64,000 bases of DNA from Psychrobacter celer (GCF_016107555.1 NZ_JABASU010000011.1:20058-84057); one strand, 5' to 3'. Counted from the stretch's first letter, positions 26,801 through 36,019 are shown. The notes: generated by a model from the sequence alone, not told the origin. Program-made: numbers and translations.

Positions 26801-29135
26801 CATTGACGTCAGTTGCCACGCCGCGCAAGGTGTTGCTGCCGCGCTTCAAATCAACCGCGTAATAGTCAAAAGCGGTTACTTTTTGCTTTTCTTGCTCGGC
26901 GGTTTTACCGATTTGCTGCTCTGATACGGCTTTGCCATTAGCATAAAGGGTAAAGCTGCTGCCTAGTGGCGCTTGTACTTGTACCATTTGCTTATAGCTG
27001 CTGAGCTGCTGGCCTTCGCTTAGATTAATAAAGGCAACATCGTTATTAGCAACCTCTTTTAGAAACTCTTCGAGTACTTTTTCTTTCGGTTGATTGATAG
27101 TATTGACTTTTAGGTCGATACGTTCGTTAGCTGGACTAACCATCTCATTGACGATAGCTGAATCACATTGGATACCTTGATCTAGCGCGTCGTTAGACTT
27201 ACAGCCGCTGGCATCGACGTTGTCATCGTCATCGCGATCGTAGATAGGCTCTAATGCCAGTTTGTTTTTTACCGCAGCTTCTAGCGCATTATTCTTTGCA
27301 CTAATAGTCTTGCTACGCTCTACCAGCTCTGCATTTAGACGATCTGTGCTATCACCCATACCACCGACGATAGCAAAGTCAGCACGATGCAGCTCGCCGT
27401 ATTTTAGATCGACGAAACGGCTACCGGCATCGCCAGTATTACGGTTGCTTTGAATCACTAGTTCTGTAGCGTTTGGAATAGTGGTGCGATCGACTTTTAA
27501 CACGTGCGTCTTAGCGCTGACACCATAGAAGTTATACTTACCTTCAGGGTCGGTAACGATGAAGTTACCGTTTTCCATATAGATACGCACGCCTGCCACG
27601 CCAAGCTCGCCGTCTTCTTTTTGCTGGATGCCATCGCGGTTGATATCGTGATAGACCTTACCGATGATGATACCATCGGTATTCATGACACCACGGTTCA
27701 CTTCGATAGGCCACTGTGCCTCTATCGAAGTCAGTACTGATCCACCAGTTTCAGAGTCGCGACCCTGTGCGATGGCGCGGTTAATACCGTCGCCACCTAA
27801 GGCAGAAGAGCCAATCAAGACACGATAAGTGACTGTTTTGCTTTCATTAACTGCCAGATCACCCAAACCTAAGATTTGATACTTGCCTTCTACTGTGAAG
27901 TCGTCTGTTTTAGCGTTATCAACACGCAAGCTACCAGACACATAGTCAAAGCCACGTGGCATCGCGTCTTTTAACTCAACATTATAGGCAGTAGATTTGC
28001 CATCATTCTTGATATTAATCGTATAGTTGACATAGTCGCCTAGCTCAGCAGTTTTCACATCACCTTCTTTGGTGACCTGTAGCGTAGGGGAGGTATCGTT
28101 TATGACGATGGTTGTGCTGAGATCTCGGTCAATTTTATTGAGATCAGACGCACTAGGTTGCTCATCCAATCCGACAGAGGGGGCAATACAGGCGTCTAGG
28201 GTAGCCGTCAGCGTGTCGCCTTCTAGTGTCTGAATAATGGCATCGTTAATTGCATTTGCATTATTTTGCGTAGGGGCGTCTAAGCGATATTTACCCGTGT
28301 TCACACCGGTTTCGATAGCTTTTAGTGAATAAGTGTCACCAGTTCCAACTGGTGGATTGGCTGACTTGATGGTGACCCATACTTGGTCTTTCTCATCGCT
28401 TTGCAGGTTACATTGTGCAAAGCTGGTTTCGAGATAGACGTTTTTGCCAATTTGTGAAGAGGTTGGCTCACTATCGAAAGCTTCGTTTTTGAAACCGATA
28501 TCTGGTTTGACAATGACCAAGCTGTCAGTGGCTGTGACTTTTTTTAGTGATGGATCCTCGGTGACCACAGCGCCAAGCTGAATCTCGGCAGTATCACCGT
28601 CCTGAGCATTGGCGTCAGAAAGTGCTTGGACAATGAGCTGAATGCTCTCACTCTGTCCTAGCTTGATTTGGGTGCTTAAGTTATCGAAGATAATCTCGCT
28701 ATCTTCACCATCGATGATGCCGTTGTTATTTAGGTCTTGATAGACTTTGACATTTGAAAGCGATGGAGCAACGTCAAGGCTCAGCTCGACAGTCTGATTA
28801 CTATAGCTGGTGTTTTTTAGGACGTTTATCCAGTTGACAGTAGTACCAGGCTCAACAGTTTGTATTAGAGGTTGGGTCAGCTCAATACCATACTCAGGCA
28901 GAGCAGAAGACTTGACTTGCACTTGGTTAGAGGTGCTAGATAGGCTGACGTCAGTTTTATTATTGACGTTATAGCTTGCGTTAGCAATATTATTGATAAT
29001 CTGTAGATTTGGGTTTATATCATCGGCTGCGATGGCGATATTTGATTGCATAAGCAACATAGCAAACGACAGCGCAGATATCTTCGCTGTACGTAAGGCA
29101 ATACGATTAGACGGTGTCATAATAGATAGAGCCAT
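23814..29135 (-). CDS. Giant DUF11/SdrD-like outer-membrane beta-barrel protein
   Basis: A 1773-residue envelope protein. The signal peptide ends AIA-ADD near residue 36. Then come beta-sandwich repeats of the DUF11 type (near 350: VTKEGDVKTAELGDYVNYTI) and an SdrD_B-like module near 485 (IIIGKVYHDINRDGIQQKED) with Ca-loop-like Asp patterns. A further Ig-like region (about 700-880) is followed by about 880 residues of alternating amphipathic strands that look like a large barrel. The final strand (GAYFRLRFKFDEDLF) is followed by a basic 16-residue tail rather than ending in Phe. ATG 29135 fits the signal peptide; the frame opens at TTG 29150. The role is unknown. A surface structural or export function is an inference. 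Confidence 0.8.
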   Translation of the reverse strand: MALSIMTPSNRIALRTAKISALSFAMLLMQSNIAIAADDINPNLQIINNIANASYNVNNKTDVSLSSTSNQVQVKSSALPEYGIELTQPLIQTVEPGTTVNWINVLKNTSYSNQTVELSLDVAPSLSNVKVYQDLNNNGIIDGEDSEIIFDNLSTQIKLGQSESIQLIVQALSDANAQDGDTAEIQLGAVVTEDPSLKKVTATDSLVIVKPDIGFKNEAFDSEPTSSQIGKNVYLETSFAQCNLQSDEKDQVWVTIKSANPPVGTGDTYSLKAIETGVNTGKYRLDAPTQNNANAINDAIIQTLEGDTLTATLDACIAPSVGLDEQPSASDLNKIDRDLSTTIVINDTSPTLQVTKEGDVKTAELGDYVNYTINIKNDGKSTAYNVELKDAMPRGFDYVSGSLRVDNAKTDDFTVEGKYQILGLGDLAVNESKTVTYRVLIGSSALGGDGINRAIAQGRDSETGGSVLTSIEAQWPIEVNRGVMNTDGIIIGKVYHDINRDGIQQKEDGELGVAGVRIYMENGNFIVTDPEGKYNFYGVSAKTHVLKVDRTTIPNATELVIQSNRNTGDAGSRFVDLKYGELHRADFAIVGGMGDSTDRLNAELVERSKTISAKNNALEAAVKNKLALEPIYDRDDDDNVDASGCKSNDALDQGIQCDSAIVNEMVSPANERIDLKVNTINQPKEKVLEEFLKEVANNDVAFINLSEGQQLSSYKQMVQVQAPLGSSFTLYANGKAVSEQQIGKTAEQEKQKVTAFDYYAVDLKRGSNTLRGVATDVNGKVISEQTINVLTPDSLQAIDYRTQDSLVPADGMSEYQIVVSLKDRDGRPYVASTPITIDTNIGRINLKDGSKEAAGTQITVKGGELLIPVTAPSVPGKGELVIDTGSRKQVIPLQFTAQLRPLIAVGIVEGAISLKDFDGGQITDAQGAFEKELHEISGNDDYAASGRAAMFLKGKVRGDYLLTLAYDSDKKGERLFRDIEPGEYYPAYGDSSAKGFDAQSTSKLYVRVDKGRSFAMYGDLKTQIDNDEGIKLGQYNRTLTGLKAQYEDDNTRVTAFAAETSTSQRVNETRGLGISGPYPLAEDFDAVLENSETIEVITRDRNNPGLIVNRETLTRFADYEIDPISRSLFLKSPIASQDLAGNPIYLRVTVEVDEGGDDYLVGGVAVKHQLTDKVAIGGSYVNSDDPLNKEQLASVNTVIKMNDKLKLVAEYAKNKAENPNYDPSNQINNTELTGNDVEGDAFRVELDYDDKKSTRAKAYYHDADTGFVTGASPLTAGRTESGVEVTHTFNDKNTALKLEGVRTEDHATDASREGVQASVEQRLSENVVGEIGVRYYKQDATAASRNTQAATDVVDVTDDTLFNDDIINQSALNGVSNADKDIEGTTARARITSRLPKLNNSLVFAEYEQDIDNSERNATSIGGETALGKLGRLYARHDLINSLSGSYGLDDTDERQRTVAGFDATYMKDGKVYSEYRMRDAISAREAEAAIGLKNKWYVQEGLTLSTLFERVESLEGETDNTATAAGIGVEYLAQENYKASGRFEKRWGETSDTLLGSAGIAYRYTDDITLLAKDIYSQVDYDDGHRTINRFQLGAAYRDYDSNQLDMLAKLEYRLDDNATGTDQYQKDTTIWSWSGNYHPTRALTLSGRYAGKYTQYDADDIVSENTAHAAYARGLYDISERWDIGLQAGTYWNKQADDMSYMLGAEVGYSPMTNLWLSLGYNFMGFEDEDIAYNDSTQEGAYFRLRFKFDEDLFKREDPRKNKRLPSNATL

Positions 29136-29208
29136 GTGTCGCTTATCCAATAAAACAAAATGGGGGTGAAACTCTCCTAGCTTAATTAAATCAGAAGCCA
29201 GAGAAGGT

Positions 29209-29238
29209 CTCTATAAGTACCCGCAGATACTTATAGAG
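29209..29238 (-). terminator. Hairpin between the DUF11 remnant and the giant gene
   Basis: A perfect 11-base inverted repeat, CTCTATAAGTA with TACTTATAGAG (29209-29219 and 29228-29238). It has no T-run on the minus strand. It may be the old terminator of the remnant upstream or a leader hairpin of the giant gene. Confidence 0.5.
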
Positions 29239-29302
29239 TGAAAATTCAGTTTAAGGTAATAGTTTTAATCTAAAATAAAATTATGGTGTAGGTGTAACCA
29301 AC

Positions 29303-29473
29303 CTAGGGAGTAACCACCCTAGCAGTTTTGATTTTGACTTTAAATTGCATGGTTTCAGTTGCTTGAGGTGCTAACGTATCAATAGTATTCGTAAGCGCAG
29401 CTCCAGTATCACTCTTTGTACCACTAAGCTTTGCTGAGCTAACAAAGTAGCGATTATCAAATGGGCTATTTTT
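29303..29473 (-). pseudogene. C-terminal remnant of a DUF11-like protein gene
   Basis: A 56-residue reading frame with no start, bounded upstream by an in-frame TAG at 29476-29474. It reads NSPFDNRYFVSSAKLSGTKS, then ALTNTIDTLAPQATETMQFK and VKIKTARVVTP. The phrase on conserved termini (LTNTI, LAPQATETMQFKVKIK) is typical of the last strand pair of DUF11-type domains. It sits directly upstream of, and on the same strand as, the giant DUF11 gene, so it is probably what is left of a former partner gene. Too short and headless to be functional. Confidence 0.6.
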
Positions 29474-29476
29474 CTA

Positions 29477-29854
29477 AAAAATGCCTAACGTATGGGTATT
29501 TACTAATAGCCATAAACATTTAGCTCACAAGCGCCTATAATAGAGCTCAGTGATTGTATGTAAACTGACTTTAAGATTGTGATTGCTCTCAAACCAATTG
29601 ACAAAGTCCTCTCATGCCAGCCTCGCATTTAAACTTAAATCTGTAGACAGTACCCTTTAGCAGCATAAGGAAGTTGCAAAATTATCTGTTTCTTCATTAT
29701 ATTAATGAATAACGGTTATACATAAAGTAATATAGAACCTTTAATTGCAGGCTTTAACCTTATTTTGTATAACCAGTAAGTCTTACCCTAGTATTTAAGC
29801 AAAACAACGAACCCTGTAGTAAACAGGAACTACTCATAAAAAGGACAAACAAAG
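29477..29854. other. Upstream region of aceE
   Basis: A 378-base AT-rich gap between the DUF11 remnant and aceE, expected to hold the aceE promoter. I see A/T-rich stretches such as TTATACATAAAG but no convincing promoter pair or operator, and no gene. Confidence 0.4.
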
Positions 29855-32668
29855 ATGAATTATTACAAGGATGCTGACAGCACCGAAACCCAAGAATGGC
29901 TTGAAGCCTTTGAGTCTGTGATCAAACATGCAGACAAAGATCGCGCGCAGTTTTTACTAAAAGCCTTATACAATATGGCGGTGCAAGAAGGCCTGCCATT
30001 CAACCGCCTTGATACTGCTTATATCAATACCATCGCAGTCGAGGACGAGCCGATGTATCCTGGCGACTTGACCATTGAGCGTAAGATCCGTGCGCTGATT
30101 CGCTACAACGCGCTGGCGATGGTGATGCGTGCCAACAAAAACGATGACGATCTAGGTGGCCATTTGGCGACATTTGCCTCTAGTGCCACGCTGTATGAGA
30201 CAGGCTTTAACCATTTTTTTCGAGCCGCAAGTGATCATTTCGGTGGTGACATGGTTTATTATCAAGGTCACTCCGCGCCAGGTATCTATGCCCGTTCTTA
30301 TTTAGAAGGCCGCTTGAGTGAAGACCAGTTGGATAATTTTCGCCGTGAGGTCGGTGGTAAAGGCTTATCAAGTTATCCGCATCCCTATCTGATGCCAGAC
30401 TATTGGCAGTTCCCAACGGTCTCTATGGGACTTGGCCCGATCATGTCGATTTATCACGCGCACGTCCATCGCTATATGGAAAACCGTGGCTTGCTCGAAA
30501 AAGAAGGCCGTAAAATTTGGACTTTCTTAGGTGATGGCGAGACAGACGAGCCGGAAAGCTTGGGTGCCATCTCACTTGCTGGCCGCGAAAAACTAGACAA
30601 CCTAATTTGGGTCATCAACTGTAACTTGCAACGCCTCGATGGCCCTGTGCGTGGTAATGGCAAGATTATTCAAGAGCTAGAGTCGGTATTTCGCGGTGCA
30701 GGCTGGCGCGTGATTAAAGTCATCTGGGGTGGTAACTGGGATACACTGCTTGATAAAGACGTGACAGGTGTGCTCAAGCACCGTATGGAAGAAGTGGTCG
30801 ATGGTGAGTACCAGCTATATGAGGCACGTACTCCTGAATTTACCCGTAAAGAGTTTTTTGGTAAATACCCAGAGCTTGAAGAGATGGCCAATGAGCTGTC
30901 TGACCATGACATCGCGCGTCTAAACCGTGGTGGTCATGACCCAATGAAGGTCTATGCTGCCTTTAGTGAAGCCATGAAGACCAAAGGTCAACCAACAGTT
31001 GTCTTGGTCAAAACAGTCAAAGGTTATGGGCTCTCGACGCAAGCGCAAGCGGTGAATAAATCGCACCAAATCAAAAAGCTAGATCATGAGTCATTGAAGT
31101 ATTTCCGCGATCGTTTTGATTTGCCATTCAATGATGAAGAGCTTGAGACGCTGCCGTTCTATCGTCCAAAAGAAGACTCGCTTGAGATGAAGTACCTAAA
31201 AGGTCGCCGTGAAGCGTTGGGCGGTCATTTGCCAAACCGTCGTAGTGGTCATATTCCTCTAAATATCCCTAATTTATCGATTTTTGATCGTATCTTAAAA
31301 GGTAGTAATGGCAAAGAGCAGTCGACGACCATGGTGTTTGTCCGTCTGTTATCAGCGATGCTAAAAAACAAAGACATTCAAGATCGCGTCGTGCCTATCG
31401 TTCCTGATGAAGCGCGTACCTTTGGCCTAGAGGGCATGTTCCGTCAGTTAGGTATTTACTCGGCGTCAGGACAAAAATACACGCCTGAAGATAGTGAAGC
31501 GCTGATGGGCTATAAAGAAGCCATCGACGGTCACATGTTGGAAGAAGGCATCAACGAAGCAGGGGCGATGAGTACCTGGATTGCGCTGGCGACCAGTTAT
31601 TCGATCAACGCTTTGCCAATGATACCGCTGTATATTTACTATTCTATGTTTGGCTTTCAGCGTGTGGGCGACTTGGCATGGGCGGCAGGCGACTGTCAGG
31701 CACAAGGTTTCTTACTTGGTGCGACAGCAGGCCGTACGACGCTCAATGGCGAGGGCTTGCAGCATCAAGATGGCCATTCGCAGATTTTGTTTAACACCGT
31801 GCCGAACTGCGTGAGCTATGACCCTTGCTATGGTTATGAGCTGGCGGTCATCATGCATGATGGCCTACGCCGGATGTATGGTGAGGGTGAGCGCGTGTAT
31901 TATTACTTGACCCTCATGAACGAAAACTACGAGCAGCCAGCGATGCCAGAGGGCGTAGAGGAAGGCATCAAGCGCGGGATGTATTTGCTAGAAGACAATG
32001 GCTCAAGCCAAGTACAGCTGCTTGGTTCTGGAGTTATCTTACGCGAAGTACAAAAAGCGGCGAAGATTTTAAAAGAAGAGTTTAATATCACCGCAAACGT
32101 CTGGAGCGTGACCAGCTTTAATGAGCTGACGCGTGACGGTATGGCATGTGATGACTACAATCGCTTGCACCCAATGGATGAAGAAAAAGTGCCATGGGTC
32201 ACAGAGCAATTGGCACCGCATAAAGGGGTGGTGGTCGCGGCAACAGACTATATGCGTAACTACTCAGAGCAGATACGTGGCTGGTTACCTGATAGCCGTC
32301 CTTATACTACATTGGGTACTGATGGTTATGGTCGCTCAGATACCCGCGAAAAACTACGCAGCTTCTTCCATGTAGATGCCGCTCATATCGTGGTGGCGAC
32401 GCTCAAGCGCTTGGCAGATGAAGGCGAAGTAGAAATGCGCTTGGTCAAAGATGCCATCTCAAGCTTTGAGATTGAGGCCGATCAGCCGCCAGCATGGCAG
32501 CAGCAGCCTTATTACGATCATTTCCCAGATGCACCAGCTCCTGACAACATCAACCCAAGCCCTGTGCCTGAGTTTGTCAGTGAAGAGGATGATGAAATCA
32601 GTAATGAAGGCCGCGCCGAAGATCAAGCTGACGCGACGCTGCTCAATGACGATGATGTCAAAGAATAA
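29855..32668 (+). CDS. aceE: Pyruvate dehydrogenase E1 component
   Basis: The homodimeric-type E1 decarboxylates pyruvate on thiamine diphosphate and passes the acetyl group to the lipoyl arms of E2. The ThDP motif is GDGETDEPESLGAISLAGRE with INCNLQRLDGPVRGNGKI completing it. HSAPGIYARSYLEGR and GRTTLNGEGLQHQDGHS are standard E1 blocks. The 937 residues exceed E. coli AceE (887), mainly through an acidic C-terminal tail of about 45 residues rich in Asp, Glu and Pro. AAAAAGGACAAACAAAG gives a good ribosome site. aceF follows after 25 bases. No lpd gene is in the window. Confidence 0.97.
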   Translation: MNYYKDADSTETQEWLEAFESVIKHADKDRAQFLLKALYNMAVQEGLPFNRLDTAYINTIAVEDEPMYPGDLTIERKIRALIRYNALAMVMRANKNDDDLGGHLATFASSATLYETGFNHFFRAASDHFGGDMVYYQGHSAPGIYARSYLEGRLSEDQLDNFRREVGGKGLSSYPHPYLMPDYWQFPTVSMGLGPIMSIYHAHVHRYMENRGLLEKEGRKIWTFLGDGETDEPESLGAISLAGREKLDNLIWVINCNLQRLDGPVRGNGKIIQELESVFRGAGWRVIKVIWGGNWDTLLDKDVTGVLKHRMEEVVDGEYQLYEARTPEFTRKEFFGKYPELEEMANELSDHDIARLNRGGHDPMKVYAAFSEAMKTKGQPTVVLVKTVKGYGLSTQAQAVNKSHQIKKLDHESLKYFRDRFDLPFNDEELETLPFYRPKEDSLEMKYLKGRREALGGHLPNRRSGHIPLNIPNLSIFDRILKGSNGKEQSTTMVFVRLLSAMLKNKDIQDRVVPIVPDEARTFGLEGMFRQLGIYSASGQKYTPEDSEALMGYKEAIDGHMLEEGINEAGAMSTWIALATSYSINALPMIPLYIYYSMFGFQRVGDLAWAAGDCQAQGFLLGATAGRTTLNGEGLQHQDGHSQILFNTVPNCVSYDPCYGYELAVIMHDGLRRMYGEGERVYYYLTLMNENYEQPAMPEGVEEGIKRGMYLLEDNGSSQVQLLGSGVILREVQKAAKILKEEFNITANVWSVTSFNELTRDGMACDDYNRLHPMDEEKVPWVTEQLAPHKGVVVAATDYMRNYSEQIRGWLPDSRPYTTLGTDGYGRSDTREKLRSFFHVDAAHIVVATLKRLADEGEVEMRLVKDAISSFEIEADQPPAWQQQPYYDHFPDAPAPDNINPSPVPEFVSEEDDEISNEGRAEDQADATLLNDDDVKE

Positions 32669-32693
32669 TAACGATAAGACGAGGAGATAAACC

Positions 32694-34460
32694 ATGGACA
32701 TTAAAGCCCCCGATTTGGGTGTCGATAGTGCCGAAGTCAGCGAAATTATGGTCGAAGTTGGCGATGTCATCGAAAAAGACGACAATATCATTTTATTAGA
32801 GTCTGACAAGGCATCAGTGGAAGTACCAAGCTCTGCTGCTGGTAAAGTCACCAAAATCAGCGTTGCTGTTGGTGACCAAGTCAGTGAAGGCATGGTGCTC
32901 ATTGAGCTTGAGAGCGCTGCGGCCGATACACAAGCAAAAGCACCAGTCAGTGAAAAGAGCACTGATGACACCCGCAATCAAGCGGATGAAAAGGATGCTG
33001 GCGCACAGTCTGAGACCACAACTGAGTCTCAAGCTGGCGATGCTAGCTCGTCAGAGTCCAAACAGCCTGCGACGAGCGCGGGTACAGCCAGTACACATGC
33101 ATTGCCAGATTTAGGTGTTGAAGAAGCGCAAGTGGCCGAGATTATGGTCAGTGTCGGTGATACCGTCAGTGCTGAGCAATCGATTTTGTTGATTGAGTCG
33201 GACAAAGCTTCGGTGGAAGTACCAGCCCCCATCGCTGGTAAGGTCGAAAAAATACTGGTCGAAGCAGGCGACATGGTCGCCAACGGTCAAGATTTTATTG
33301 TCATTATTGGTGAGGATGAGACCAATAGCACATCTGAGACACAGGGGTCTGAAACAGAGTCATCTGCAACAGAAGCCGCGTCAGCTAAAGCAGATAGCGA
33401 GGCTGGCAGCAGTGAGCAGCAAGCCAGTGCTAAAACACAGTCGACCGCTAAGCCAAAACAAAGCGCTCAAGCGACAGGCGCTAGTGCTGCCAGCAAAAGC
33501 GGTGGCAAGCTGACAGAAAGTCAAGTGAATGAAAAGCTTGTCGATGTGTATGCAGGTCCTGCCGTACGTAAGCTGGCACGTCAAATGGGTGTGGATATTA
33601 CTCAAGTGAGTGGCTCAGCGCTCAATGATCGTATCTTAAAAGAAGATGTGTTTGCTCATGTCAAAGAAAGCTTAAGCAAACAAAAAGCGGCGCCGACAAA
33701 CAGCGCTGGCGCTCAGGCAAGCCTGCCAAACTTACCCGATATGAGTAATACCGAGATTTGGGGAGAGACTGAGACTCAGGATTTAAGCCGCTTACAAAAG
33801 GTCTCTATACCGCAGCTTAACTACAATACCTTGCTGCCACAAGTCACACAGTTTGATTTGTCCGATATTACTGAGACTGAAAAACTGCGTGGTGAGCTCA
33901 AAGGCGGTATGAAAGCTGAAGGTATTGGCTTTACTATCCTAGCCTTTGTGGTAAAAGCGACGGCTCATGCCTTGACGCAGCATCCACGCTTTAACAGTCA
34001 TTTGAGCGATGACAATACTCAGATTATCGTACGCAAAAGCGTCAACATGGGTATCGCTGTGGCGACGGATGATGGGCTTATCGTACCCGTTATCAAAAAC
34101 GTTCAAGATAAAGGTCTTAAGCAGATCGCTATCGAGATAGGTGAGCTGGCAGCAAAGGCGCGTGATAAGAAGCTTGGCGCTAAAGACTTGCAAGGCGCGA
34201 GCTTTACGATTTCGAGCCAAGGGAACTTAGGCGGTACGGCATTTACGCCGCTGGTCAACTGGCCACAAGTGGGTATCTTAGGGGTTTCTGAAGCCAGTAT
34301 GCAGCCGCGCTGGAACGAAACCAAGCAGACGTTTGAGCCGCGTTTGATGCTGCCGCTGTCGTTGTCTTATGATCACCGAGTGATTAATGGTGCTGATGCA
34401 GCAGTGTTTACCCGTTATATTACGACTTTGTTAGCGGATCCGCGCCGTATCTTGCTGTAG
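32694..34460 (+). CDS. aceF: Pyruvate dehydrogenase E2, dihydrolipoamide acetyltransferase
   Basis: The core of the pyruvate dehydrogenase complex, transferring acetyl to CoA. It has two lipoyl domains (about 1-75 and 137-210), each with the lipoylated Lys in LESDKASVEVP or IESDKASVEVP. Long Ala/Ser/Gln-rich linkers follow each. The E1/E3-binding domain is near 286-322 (AGPAVRKLARQMGVDITQVS). The catalytic domain ends with SYDHRVINGADAAVF (active-site His). At 588 residues it fits a two-lipoyl E2. It is cotranscribed with aceE, with GACGAGGAGA upstream. Confidence 0.97.
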   Translation: MDIKAPDLGVDSAEVSEIMVEVGDVIEKDDNIILLESDKASVEVPSSAAGKVTKISVAVGDQVSEGMVLIELESAAADTQAKAPVSEKSTDDTRNQADEKDAGAQSETTTESQAGDASSSESKQPATSAGTASTHALPDLGVEEAQVAEIMVSVGDTVSAEQSILLIESDKASVEVPAPIAGKVEKILVEAGDMVANGQDFIVIIGEDETNSTSETQGSETESSATEAASAKADSEAGSSEQQASAKTQSTAKPKQSAQATGASAASKSGGKLTESQVNEKLVDVYAGPAVRKLARQMGVDITQVSGSALNDRILKEDVFAHVKESLSKQKAAPTNSAGAQASLPNLPDMSNTEIWGETETQDLSRLQKVSIPQLNYNTLLPQVTQFDLSDITETEKLRGELKGGMKAEGIGFTILAFVVKATAHALTQHPRFNSHLSDDNTQIIVRKSVNMGIAVATDDGLIVPVIKNVQDKGLKQIAIEIGELAAKARDKKLGAKDLQGASFTISSQGNLGGTAFTPLVNWPQVGILGVSEASMQPRWNETKQTFEPRLMLPLSLSYDHRVINGADAAVFTRYITTLLADPRRILL

Positions 34461-34535
34461 CTCTGACTGGCAGCACTTTTGAGTGCTGTTTGGCTAATAG
34501 CGGCTGATAGATTGCATCAATGGTTATGTATTATA

Positions 34536-34567
34536 AAAAGACTGTCTGCACGGATGGTCTTTTTTTA
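34536..34567 (+). terminator. Terminator of aceEF
   Basis: AAAAAGACTGTC pairs with GGATGGTCTTTTTTT (with G-T pairs) around a short GC loop, 76 bases past aceF. Confidence 0.75.
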
Positions 34568-34657
34568 TGGGCTTGTGACATGACATTAAGTGCGCCAATA
34601 TTATAGTGGATTGATTATAAAAAACTAGAATAAACAGATTGTAGCAAATCATACAGA

Positions 34658-34685
34658 CAAAAAAGCCAGAACATCGGCTGGCTTC
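34658..34685 (-). terminator. Terminator of ompW
   Basis: On the minus strand GAAGCCAG and CTGGCTTTTTTG form the stem and T-run, 36 bases past the ompW stop. Confidence 0.85.
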
Positions 34686-34720
34686 TTATCTGGCATACTT
34701 TACTTGCTATGATAGATTTA

Positions 34721-35362
34721 TTAGAACTGTTTTACAAACGCAACGCCATATACCCATGGGCTGATATCGACTTCACCAATTTTATCACCGTTTAGGCTAG
34801 CGTCAGTTTTGATGTCCATGTAGCGCGCATCGATACGGAAAGATTCAGTAGGTGCATATGGGATGTCAAGACCGATATGACCAGCAACGCCAACGCTATC
34901 ATCAAGATCTAGGTCATAATCGCCAGCTAATGGGATATAAACTTTTTCTTTAAAGAAAGTTGTATAGTTCACACCAACACCAACGAAAGGCTTCACATTC
35001 ATAGGCAGGTTATAGCCGTCGAAGTGATACTGTACAGATAGAGTAGGGGGTAGATGCTGAGTTTTAGCATCAACAGTAGTTTCACCAGCTTTTAGGGTGA
35101 TGTCATGATGGAATGGAATGGCTGCTAGTAACTCAACACCAACATTATCAGCGATGAAGTATTCGCCACTGATGGTTGGGCGCACATCGCCGTCAACGTC
35201 AACTGCAAAATCGCCTAAGACAGTAGATACAGTACCGTTGTCGCTTTTAGGGTCAACATAGTGTGCACCAGCGGCCACTGTCCAAGTACCAGCAGGAACG
35301 GCAAAAGCAGAAGTCATAGTAAGTGCAGTAGCAGCGGCTAAAACTAGGGATTGTAGTTTCAT
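34721..35362 (-). CDS. ompW: OmpW family outer-membrane protein
   Basis: A 213-residue outer-membrane eight-strand barrel. The signal peptide is MKLQSLVLAAATALTMTSAF, cut after FA. Family features are GTWTVAAGAHYVDPKSDNG at the start of the barrel, FIADNVGVELLAAIPFHHDI, LPPTLSVQYHF and the C-terminal WVYGVAFVKQF ending in Phe, the barrel-assembly signal. OmpW proteins are narrow hydrophobic channels implicated in uptake of small hydrophobic or charged compounds. AAGGAATCAAACG precedes the ATG. It is monocistronic with its own terminator. Confidence 0.95.
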   Translation of the reverse strand: MKLQSLVLAAATALTMTSAFAVPAGTWTVAAGAHYVDPKSDNGTVSTVLGDFAVDVDGDVRPTISGEYFIADNVGVELLAAIPFHHDITLKAGETTVDAKTQHLPPTLSVQYHFDGYNLPMNVKPFVGVGVNYTTFFKEKVYIPLAGDYDLDLDDSVGVAGHIGLDIPYAPTESFRIDARYMDIKTDASLNGDKIGEVDISPWVYGVAFVKQF

Positions 35363-35638
35363 CGTTTGATTCCTTAACGTAATAGAGGATTATCAGTCAG
35401 CTAATGAGGGATGACAGTAGTGACCAATACATAATATTATGATTATTGATTAATCTGTAACATTATAATGCCATTATAATACAAAACCACAATTTCTGTA
35501 AGGTAATAAATGGTTATTCTCAGTATTAAACCAAGATTTTTGCGTAAAGTTATCGATATTGAGGTATTGTGAACTTTTAGAAGTGGATGATAGGTAAAGG
35601 ATAAAGGTTTTATTTTATAAACGGAGGCGCGCCATACT

Positions 35639-35866
35639 ATGCTTGGTTATTGTAGTAACTCTCCTCTGCGTTGTACTAACGCACGGACGATGCAGCTATT
35701 AAATGAAGTGGATGGCTGTTGTCCTGAGTGCCATCTGTTTTTGTTGCCTGCCCAAAATATCAGCCACCAGTTAAAGGTCGATGAACGGTTTTTACGATCG
35801 GCTATCTTGGCAATTGCCTTTACGCTGTTGATAACTGTCTATATTTACTATAAAAATTTTGTATAA
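35639..35866 (+). CDS. Small zinc-ribbon membrane protein
   Basis: A 75-residue protein. Cysteines at MLGYCSNSPLRC and GCCPECHLF form a four-Cys zinc-ribbon-like N-terminus. Residues 52-70 (SAILAIAFTLLITVYIYYK) form one membrane helix at the C-terminus. GGAGG lies 11 bases before the ATG. The next large gene is the potassium channel, about 150 bases on, which also ends in a zinc ribbon (CPHCGEP). The same N-terminal pattern occurs in proteins of the related genus Acinetobacter, by memory. Function unknown. Confidence 0.7.
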   Translation: MLGYCSNSPLRCTNARTMQLLNEVDGCCPECHLFLLPAQNISHQLKVDERFLRSAILAIAFTLLITVYIYYKNFV

Positions 35867-35937
35867 TCTGAGGGCACACGCTAGCTGTGGATAACACGCA
35901 GCCGCCGATCGACGCCTTTTAGGTCAGCTTTGGCATT

Positions 35938-36012
35938 ATGGCGGTCACGGTGATGTTTTTTGCGGCAATGGCGATTTATTTTATTTATCCACGCGCGGGT
36001 TTTACCGCATAA
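35938..36012 (+). CDS. Possible 24-residue membrane microprotein
   Basis: ATG 35938 opens MAVTVMFFAAMAIYFIYPRA, a single hydrophobic helix, and stops at 36010-36012 inside the ribosome site of the channel gene (AAGGT). The frame continues upstream through one TAG at 35920-35922 to GTG 35887 (VDNTQPPIDAF). It may therefore once have been a protein of about 40 residues that has lost its start. It has no good ribosome site of its own. Very tentative. Confidence 0.25.
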   Translation: MAVTVMFFAAMAIYFIYPRAGFTA

Positions 36013-36019
36013 GGTCAGC

